Notes under the pieces: model-generated
Database searches by the model: none
What the model was told of the DNA's origin: nothing
Seen by the model: only the letters and a program-made list of their open reading frames with translations
Assembly: GCA_014055525.1 (NCBI GenBank)
Contig: WIAH01000014.1
Location: 1 to 64,000, forward strand
Source: Nitrospira sp. CR1.3
GTDB taxonomy: Bacteria > Nitrospirota > Nitrospiria > Nitrospirales > Nitrospiraceae
Reading direction: 5' to 3'
DNA length: 64,000 nt
Made by a program: the position numbers and the translations under genes
Shown here: piece by piece, positions 59,001-64,000 of the stretch
Numbering within the stretch: the first letter of the stretch is position 1
Layout of the letters: every line of letters starts with the position of its first letter

Positions 59001-60094
59001 TCGAAAGTTCCCGTCTGCGCGACATCGATGTCCAGCGGAGGAGTCGCAGCCCGTCCGAACAGGCCCTGCAGGCGCTGTCCGGTGAATGCCGAGCGAATGG
59101 CATACCGTTCTCCCAAGGCATGGATGTCCACATACCCGCTTACGTGCGCAGAACGAAGCCGAACCTCCTGCTCTTCATCGAGTAGGAGGTTGAGCGCCTG
59201 CTCGGTCACCTCATGAACTTTCATCCCGAGATCCATCTCCATCCCGTCCGGCGAGCCGGTCCGCCTCAGTCTGAACGACGCATCGATAAGCCGACTCTCG
59301 CCCAGCCGGACATGTAACGTCGACTCGGCCTGAACAGTCTCGCCAACAACGTCATAGTCTCCTGCAATGCTCTGATTGAGCATGATGGCCTGCAAGCCGG
59401 CTTCGACCTTTCTCAGAGGCGACTCTCGAACGATCAGCTCATTGACCACATTCCACTCGAACCGTCTTCCGTTCACGTCCTGCTGAATTGAGCCGGTCCC
59501 CACAAGCCTGCCTGCCCAACGGCTCATGCTCCGGCGGCGATCGACCGAGACCTCCCCTTGAAGATCGATTGTCCCGGTCCGTCCGGGACCGACGTCATTC
59601 ACGACCATCTGCAAATCGGTAACTCCCACTTCATCGTCTTCTGTTCGGATGGAAACCGTCATACGGTCGATCTGTCCGCGTCGAACGGCCCAGCGTAGAC
59701 CAGGAAGGGTCGGGCCAGACAAGCCCACGGCGGTTTTGTCCTTCTCCGAACGCGCTGTTTCTCCCTTCGTATATCGTATTGCTCCGTGCCCGACCATGAG
59801 TTCGTCGAAGAGCAGCAGGCGCTCGCGCAGGAAAGGGATTGCGGCGAGCCGGAGTCGAAGCAGATCGATCTGCACTGACAGACCCGCCTCCGGGTGCCGA
59901 TACGAAAGGCCCGTCAGTTTCAGCGTGGCAGGGAAGCTCAGCGACCCGCTCTCCACCCGCAGCTCACCCGGGATAAAGGAGCCGACCAGCGGGACGATCA
60001 CATGTTTGAACGAGTGTTGCGACTGCACATACAGCGCGAGGACGACCAGCAGCAGAGCAGAAGCGGTCAGATAGAGCCAGTTGCGAGTCTTCAA
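56018..60094 (-). CDS. AsmA-like giant envelope protein
   Basis: A 1358-residue protein with an N-terminal membrane anchor (LYLTASALLLVVLALYVQSQ) and a very long beta-rich periplasmic part: repeats of short strands with GxL/GxG turns, ending in an AsmA-type C-terminal domain (GTGVFDITGGTFVRIPLFDF, LDSGVLSLDRMSTTATVSSL, VLPDGFVALPFAVRVKGSGE). Relatives (AsmA, TamB, YhdP) bridge inner and outer membrane and move phospholipid. It is the last gene of an operon with a sulfatase and two lipoproteins, overlapping the preceding gene by 4 bp. A lipid-transport or outer-membrane homeostasis role is the best inference. Confidence 0.8.
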   Translation of the reverse strand: MKTRNWLYLTASALLLVVLALYVQSQHSFKHVIVPLVGSFIPGELRVESGSLSFPATLKLTGLSYRHPEAGLSVQIDLLRLRLAAIPFLRERLLLFDELMVGHGAIRYTKGETARSEKDKTAVGLSGPTLPGLRWAVRRGQIDRMTVSIRTEDDEVGVTDLQMVVNDVGPGRTGTIDLQGEVSVDRRRSMSRWAGRLVGTGSIQQDVNGRRFEWNVVNELIVRESPLRKVEAGLQAIMLNQSIAGDYDVVGETVQAESTLHVRLGESRLIDASFRLRRTGSPDGMEMDLGMKVHEVTEQALNLLLDEEQEVRLRSAHVSGYVDIHALGERYAIRSAFTGQRLQGLFGRAATPPLDIDVAQTGTFDSGSRDLAVEIFDVHVADRHKLWLAGELKRTLLFKLGDRDTERENLEPSNPSQADWALAVNDIDVADLHPWFDVLRWKGLEGLQAGRVGGAITASGRSSGRVVDLSLRLKFSDLLMESAGGGSLPQPVTFDHVAQGTLTDFTRLRISSYVVTAAMNEQSRGTLRLSGTINLKAPAMDLNIEGSLTLNDLQATTLNPLLASWRKTGFDHGRFNGTAQATVTGELLKWEIDLRGRQVSLRLPGKAHPTIPLNLALRQAGHLNRRGRVLQIDKAVLQAFQQSRPVLTAILDRPIHMALNVKGAGHATVRQETPIATLGIAVHRLDIEQLKARLEFLNIAALDHIKTGLVNSQLTIRWWGEAEPLSVSGDLDVGNLTLDSGVVHVTNPVTFRNRIDATVKDSSLIDVTAWNIRVLAGSATMAEARVSGSTDVTDGSADLALKFNTDNMTAFLARMGMLGGPQLKYVAGAAVTAEGRLLSQGSRSPISLQATIRSRNLRLKPLPGHSLAYDIDLQGKAEVNAPRTVVELNPMTLTLKHAAKEAGTVMLWSRWPLVSSGAEATARIVARQLDCGAVSDLYKALPGRIPGPLPVNADLTMSMDTSRNGKFTLSGQEMIGPVQVLRKDGGPTEATVRIEQDLNRHDDELTVAKFTLSADRPDGLADQATASGSINFGRKRRAALKGRVASLDAGWYAALFSAQDSKPDSTTQQGSKQSPRNIGKQSDAQAFLANFDADFSIGTVSYRSLAIGPGRLTAKGTEEILEVMLEPTGFAEGQVEGTVALKHEGAQSRMEWSGKGQGLNLESILQAVEPGEPARLTGIGSFQTSGGGDVDAKEGLTRRHLKGTGVFDITGGTFVRIPLFDFLAKYTRVQEFSQMGFTDFRGDLTLDSGVLSLDRMSTTATVSSLEGSGTMAEDGAVDGLVFVKVGPSLAKNVKIPCMSALLVLPDGFVALPFAVRVKGSGENLTYRVDPSPWDQAKGTISSFAGKMKNLVSGCREVL

Positions 60095-60633
60095 GGTGTG
60101 CGATTTTTCGGAGGATAGCTCTCAAAGGCCTTGGCGATCCCGCGACTCGCAAGATCAAGATTCTCGTCGGTCGTATTCTCCAGATGGGCGGCAATCGTCG
60201 CGCGCCATGCGAGTTCACCCTTGGCCGGCTCGACGAGATCCACGATGAGGCTGCCTTCCTCATACGGATAGGTCGTGCCGCCGCCGCCGTATCTGGCCCC
60301 CCATCCATAGCCCGCGCGCCAGGCCTTCCGCTGTTTATCTTGTACGCTGACCCAGTAATACACCATCAGATCCGGCTGACGACCGGATCCGGCAGGTCGA
60401 AGTCCCTTTGCCGTGAGCTCTCGCGAAACGGCGCCTTCGATCCGCTCGCGCACGACCGAATTATTCTGGACTCCGCTTTCCTCGACATCCTCCCTCTTGG
60501 GAAAAGCGAACGTCTTGAGCCCGGCAAAGTCCGCTGTGGGATCATGCTCCGTCTTGACATCGAACGTGGCGCAGGCGGCCGGGCCCAACAGCAAGAAGAA
60601 CAGCAGAGCGAGATGGAGGTTCTTGACGATCAT
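60091..60633 (-). CDS. DUF4136 lipoprotein
   Basis: A 180-residue lipoprotein: LHLALLFFLLLGPAACATFD gives Cys22, and the mature part has the DUF4136 signature: DVKTEHDPTADFAGLKTFAF, IEGAVSRELTAKGLRPAGSG and QPDLMVYYWVSVQDKQR, then YGGGGTTYPYEEGSLIVDLV. The family is found at Gram-negative outer membranes with unknown role. It overlaps both neighbours by 4 bp, so it is tightly co-translated. Confidence 0.87.
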   Translation of the reverse strand: MIVKNLHLALLFFLLLGPAACATFDVKTEHDPTADFAGLKTFAFPKREDVEESGVQNNSVVRERIEGAVSRELTAKGLRPAGSGRQPDLMVYYWVSVQDKQRKAWRAGYGWGARYGGGGTTYPYEEGSLIVDLVEPAKGELAWRATIAAHLENTTDENLDLASRGIAKAFESYPPKNRTP

Positions 60634-61067
60634 TCGACCCTCGAAAATTCACCGTGATACCGGTCTCCGGTCTGGCGGTTCGCCGCTTCGACGAACAAGA
60701 GCGCCTTCCCTTTCTTGTCGTGGAGCGTACCGGCAATGGTCCGGAGGTCGGAACCTCCGACCAACCGGCCCTCCCGCACTTCAATGGTACCGGTTCCAAG
60801 AACCGTATCGGAAGCGGTCTGACCGACGAACAGATAGGTGCCGTTGTCACGGATCATTAGGGTCACCTCTCCCGCAGGCAGGACTCGGCGTTCCTTCATG
60901 ACGACGCCTCGCCACTCGCCGACGACCGTGTTGAGATTCTGTATCGGCACCAACGGCCAGCTCGATTCGTAATGAGCCGGTTTGCTGGAGCATGCGGCCA
61001 CTGCGGCCAGCAGGACGAATCCCGCCAGGATCCGGTACGAACCTGCCGCTCTATCCTGCTGATTCAT
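60630..61067 (-). CDS. Small lipoprotein, unknown
   Basis: A 145-residue lipoprotein: LAGFVLLAAVAACSSKPAHY gives Cys26, then a beta-rich domain: WPLVPIQNLNTVVGEWRGVV, GEVTLMIRDNGTYLFVGQTA, GTIEVREGRLVGGSDLRTIA. The layout matches the lipoprotein at 39431-39856 (W-x-PVQI, VxGxWxG, GxL). It lies between the sulfatase and DUF4136 genes. Function unknown. Confidence 0.75.
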   Translation of the reverse strand: MNQQDRAAGSYRILAGFVLLAAVAACSSKPAHYESSWPLVPIQNLNTVVGEWRGVVMKERRVLPAGEVTLMIRDNGTYLFVGQTASDTVLGTGTIEVREGRLVGGSDLRTIAGTLHDKKGKALLFVEAANRQTGDRYHGEFSRVE

Positions 61068-61092
61068 GCGAATTCTCCTTCACAGGCTCCAC

Positions 61093-63528
61093 TCAGTCCG
61101 CAAGCGCCTTACGGTGGGATGCCTCGCGCAGGGCCTGCGGCTCTTCGTGCGCCGCCGCGGTCTTCGTCTCTTTCAGGTCCACGGTCACACGGTGGATTTT
61201 TCCCGTGAACTTGTTGTCTCGCTCGTTGTAGTCTTCCGTCACCGGCGTCCCTTCGTCTACTCCCACGTCGGTTCCCTCATCGGCCGAGAACACACAACAT
61301 TGCGTGTGCTCGATCCGGCCATCTCCTGCCTGTTGGCCGTTCACAAACATCCTGCCACTGCCGCCTTTTCCCGGTCCGCCGCCGTCATACTCAAATTCAT
61401 ACCGTATCGTCGCCTTGCCTGCTGCAAGCGCCTGCGGGGACGAGATCGTAAATCGCTGGAGACCGACGAAGTTGTACGTGTATGTCGGCTTGCCGTCTTT
61501 CAGGTACAGGCTCCATCCGCCGAATCGCCCGGCCTGGGCGAGAATGACGCCGTTGGCGCCGCCTTCGGGAATGTCGACTTCGGCCGTGATGTGGTGCGAC
61601 CGGTTCTTCGTATTGATGAAGACGTTCTCCGACATCCCGGTCATGCCTTCATAGACGGTCAGCGTCGTGCGTCCTCCCATCAGATCAGGTCGCCCGGCTG
61701 TCGCGGCGTTCATGCGTTCAAGAACTCGATCGTCGATCGGTAGGACACGATACTTGACCGCCTCCTTCATGAACAGGTCTTTGAGTTCCTTCAGCTTCGC
61801 CTGGTTCTTCGCGGCCAGATCATTCACCAGGCTGAAATCGTTGCCCGTGTCGTAGAGCTCCCACTTGTCGCTGAGAAGAGTTTGGCGCGGCTCATACTCC
61901 CAAGGAGCCCGGTGGATGGTTCCGGCAAACCACCCATCTGCGTAAATGCCCCGGTTGCCCATGATCTCAAAGTACTGCACCCTATGCCTGCTGTTCGCCT
62001 TGGGACTGCCGAAGGTATAGACCATGCTGACTCCTTCGATCGGGGATTGTTTCGTCCCATTGACTATTTTCGGCTCCGGCAGTCCCGCCGCTTCCAGAAC
62101 CGTCGGCGCGATATCAATCACATGATGGAACTGGCTCCGCACCTCGCCTTTCGCCTTGATTCTTTTAGGCCAGTGAATCACCATCCCATTGCGAGTCCCG
62201 CCGAAATTTGACGGAACTTGCTTGGTCCAGGTGAAGGGCGTATCGCCCGCGACCGCCCAGCCGGCAGCCATGTGGTTGTAGGACATCGGACCGCCGAGCT
62301 CATCATAATGTTGCAGGATGCTCTCGACGGTTTCCGGCACATGGTTGAAGTAGGTGTACTCGTTGAATAGGCCGCTCATCCCTCCTTCAGCGCTTGTGCC
62401 GTTGTCCCCCACGATATAGAAGATCAACGTATTGTCCATCTGACCGGTTTGTTCGAGTGCCTGGATCAGACGGCCGATTTCGCTGTCCGTATACTCGCCG
62501 AAGGCCGCGAAAATTTCCATCTGACGCGTGAACAGTTTCTTCTCGTCTGCCGAAAGTGTATCCCAATCCTTGATCGCTTCCGGTTTGGGGGCAAGCTTGG
62601 TTCCTTCCGGCACCACTCCCAACTTGATTTGTCGAGCCAACGTCTCTTCGCGGAACCGGTCCCAGCCACCCTCGAACTTCCCTTTATATTTTGCAATCCA
62701 TTCCTTCGGGACATGGTGCGGTGCGTGCGTGGCGCCAGGGGCGAAATACATGAAGAACGGCTTGTCCGGCGTCAGGGATTTCTGATAACGCATCCAATGG
62801 ATCGCCTGATTCGTCATGTCGCGCATAAAGTGGTAGTTCGGATCACGCGGCAATTCGACCTGAGTCAGCCCGTCGTAGAGCATCGGCGCCCATTGGTTGG
62901 TTTCGCCGCCGATGAAGCCGTAGAACTTATCGAAGCCCGATCGCGTCGGCCAGCGGTCCGTCGGACCGGATGGACTGACTTCCCACACGGCCGTCTCGTG
63001 GTTCTTCCCGAAGAATCCCGTGCTGTAGCCGTTCAACCGCAACATTTCTGCGAGGGGCGCCACGTTGTTCGGACGCTGGCCGGTGTTGCCGGGAAATGCC
63101 GTGGCAATTTCAGTAATCCCGCCCATGTTGTTCATGTGATGGTTCCGACCGCTCAGCAGGGCCGTCCTGGTCGGCGAACAGAGCGCGGTCGTATGGAAAC
63201 GGTTATAGCGAAGGCCGTTATTCCCCAATCGTTCCACCGTCGGCATGTGGATCGGTCCGCCGAACGCACTGGACATTCCGAATCCCATGTCGTCGATCAG
63301 TAGAATCAGAACGTTCGGGGCTCCGGTAGGCGCCTTGATCTCAAAACGCGGTGGCGCCTTGACGTTTCGCGCATCGAATGCGGTGATCGCCGGCCGTTTC
63401 GGTTCCTGGATCGGCAAGACGGTGCGATCGAGCGATTCACTCTGAGCGATCGATGGAACCGCCACTCCCATCAAAAAGAGGGTAGGGACTATCAGACTCA
63501 AGGCGATTGATCGTCTGTCTCTCATCAT
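61093..63528 (-). CDS. Large arylsulfatase (type I, Cys-type)
   Basis: A sulfatase of about 811 residues with a signal peptide (LIVPTLFLMGVAVPSIAQSE). Metal site NVLILLIDDMGFGMSSAFGG, formylglycine motif TTALCSPTRTALLSGRNHHM (Cys117, C-S-P-T-R), FFGKNHETAVWEVSPSGPTD, and IFYIVGDNGTSAEGG as the second metal site. The last 200 residues form a beta-sandwich (GRFGGWSLYLKDGKPTYTYN) typical of long bacterial arylsulfatases. The ATG at 63528 follows GGAACGAG and fits the signal peptide. It lies 35 bp after the FadL-like gene and leads an operon with two lipoproteins and the AsmA-like protein. Confidence 0.9.
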   Translation of the reverse strand: MMRDRRSIALSLIVPTLFLMGVAVPSIAQSESLDRTVLPIQEPKRPAITAFDARNVKAPPRFEIKAPTGAPNVLILLIDDMGFGMSSAFGGPIHMPTVERLGNNGLRYNRFHTTALCSPTRTALLSGRNHHMNNMGGITEIATAFPGNTGQRPNNVAPLAEMLRLNGYSTGFFGKNHETAVWEVSPSGPTDRWPTRSGFDKFYGFIGGETNQWAPMLYDGLTQVELPRDPNYHFMRDMTNQAIHWMRYQKSLTPDKPFFMYFAPGATHAPHHVPKEWIAKYKGKFEGGWDRFREETLARQIKLGVVPEGTKLAPKPEAIKDWDTLSADEKKLFTRQMEIFAAFGEYTDSEIGRLIQALEQTGQMDNTLIFYIVGDNGTSAEGGMSGLFNEYTYFNHVPETVESILQHYDELGGPMSYNHMAAGWAVAGDTPFTWTKQVPSNFGGTRNGMVIHWPKRIKAKGEVRSQFHHVIDIAPTVLEAAGLPEPKIVNGTKQSPIEGVSMVYTFGSPKANSRHRVQYFEIMGNRGIYADGWFAGTIHRAPWEYEPRQTLLSDKWELYDTGNDFSLVNDLAAKNQAKLKELKDLFMKEAVKYRVLPIDDRVLERMNAATAGRPDLMGGRTTLTVYEGMTGMSENVFINTKNRSHHITAEVDIPEGGANGVILAQAGRFGGWSLYLKDGKPTYTYNFVGLQRFTISSPQALAAGKATIRYEFEYDGGGPGKGGSGRMFVNGQQAGDGRIEHTQCCVFSADEGTDVGVDEGTPVTEDYNERDNKFTGKIHRVTVDLKETKTAAAHEEPQALREASHRKALAD

Positions 63529-63563
63529 TGGCTCGTTCCTTTCATGTGCGCGCAAGTGACCGT

Positions 63564-64000
63564 TCAAGTCGCCCCATTCGCAGATCCGGTTCCGCCCGCC
63601 CCCTTGCCCCAGATGAAACTCACCTGGAAGAAATTGACGTAGGTGCTGGGGAACTGTCCGACGAGACTGCCGGCCAGGGGACCTCGGTTCTGATTGACCG
63701 GAAGATTGCCGCCGTAGGCCAGTTCATAGCTGAAGGCCACATTCAGCTTGGGACTCGCCTGCCATTCAGCGCCGAGGCCGAACCGGAACTGTTCCCCGAC
63801 CGGCAGGGACACCGAATAGTTCTTATTTGGAATCATCGAACTGTCCCAAGCGAATCCGGAGTTGAGGAGCCAGTCCTGATTCAACCGGTACCGGTTTCCC
63901 AATGCCACGTGATAGGTATCCTGGTAGTCGAGGGTGGTGGTCGTGCTCGGCGCCAGCGGGGGACCGGTCAGCCCGATTTCGACCTTGCCGAATTGGCTCC
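63564..64000 (-). CDS. FadL/OmpP1-type channel, partial
   Basis: The C-terminal 145 or so codons of a barrel that runs off the window: the frame is open to base 64000 (GKVEIGLTGPPLAPSTTTTL, DYQDTYHVALGNRYRLNQDW). LGAEWQASPKLNVAFSYELA and VNFFQVSFIWGKG follow. The pattern fits FadL/OmpP1 channels for hydrophobic compounds. A non-aromatic tail (GTGSANGAT) follows the last strand. It is directly upstream of the large sulfatase, suggesting import or export of a sulfated hydrophobic substrate. Confidence 0.72.
   Translation of the reverse strand, partial: SQFGKVEIGLTGPPLAPSTTTTLDYQDTYHVALGNRYRLNQDWLLNSGFAWDSSMIPNKNYSVSLPVGEQFRFGLGAEWQASPKLNVAFSYELAYGGNLPVNQNRGPLAGSLVGQFPSTYVNFFQVSFIWGKGAGGTGSANGAT

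Overview
The window looks like a Gram-negative bacterial chromosome. It encodes outer-membrane barrels, lipoproteins, a TonB-dependent receptor and many signal peptides, with strong AGGAGG-type ribosome sites. The mix of sigma-54 control, YSC84-like, DUF1254 and AsmA-like proteins and a dense toxin-antitoxin (TA) load would fit Nitrospirota. No rRNA or other marker gene is present, so that placement is inference only. I saw no tRNA, rRNA, CRISPR array, transposase or integrase.

Layout. 1-2.7 kb: ferritin-like protein, a VapBC-type pair and a DUF1353-TPR lipoprotein. 3.3-11.5 kb: a plus-strand operon of a lipase-like hydrolase, a small unknown protein, a Dyp peroxidase fused to a cytochrome P450, a FadL-type outer-membrane channel and a soluble sensor kinase. 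It reads like a make, move and sense unit for an oxidised lipid. 11.5-22.7 kb: an accessory island packed with small TA systems, gene remnants, a two-stem palindromic repeat and four copies of a 28-residue membrane microprotein. 23.2-31.2 kb: a TonB-dependent receptor followed by an azole-forming RiPP operon with two precursors ending in YFCCSC plus one residue, an RRE/ThiF-like partner, a YcaO cyclodehydratase, a SagB-type dehydrogenase and a Dyp peroxidase. 31.3-39.3 kb: a fifth, unrelated membrane microprotein coupled to a possible DNA-binding protein, then a signalling operon (REC-PAS protein, periplasmic binding protein, membrane histidine kinase, NtrC-type sigma-54 activator). 39.4-64 kb, mostly minus strand: a cell-envelope and sulfatase region with a formylglycine-generating enzyme, two arylsulfatases, sulfatase and barrel remnants, lipoproteins, two DUF4143 ATPases, a DUF1254 protein, a tandem universal stress protein, an AsmA-like giant protein and a FadL-like channel cut by the window end.

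Two systems stand out. The first is the RiPP operon: its two precursors share leader and C-terminal core but not the middle, and a heme peroxidase is its last gene. The second is a small regulon read directly from DNA. Five membrane microproteins have GG-N10-GC (sigma-54 type) promoters, and upstream of them lies an 18-bp dyad, TGAATC-N6-GATTCA. In three copies the dyad is 150-152 bp from the promoter and the promoter is 41 nt from the start codon. An NtrC-type activator encoded in the same window is a candidate regulator.

The intergenic DNA is also unusual. At least five families of hairpin-forming short-word repeats (TTTGGTT, TCTCGC, GTTCTGAG, GGGGAC hairpins, GGCCGCGCT elements) separate gene units, and several cut-off TA genes lie beside them.
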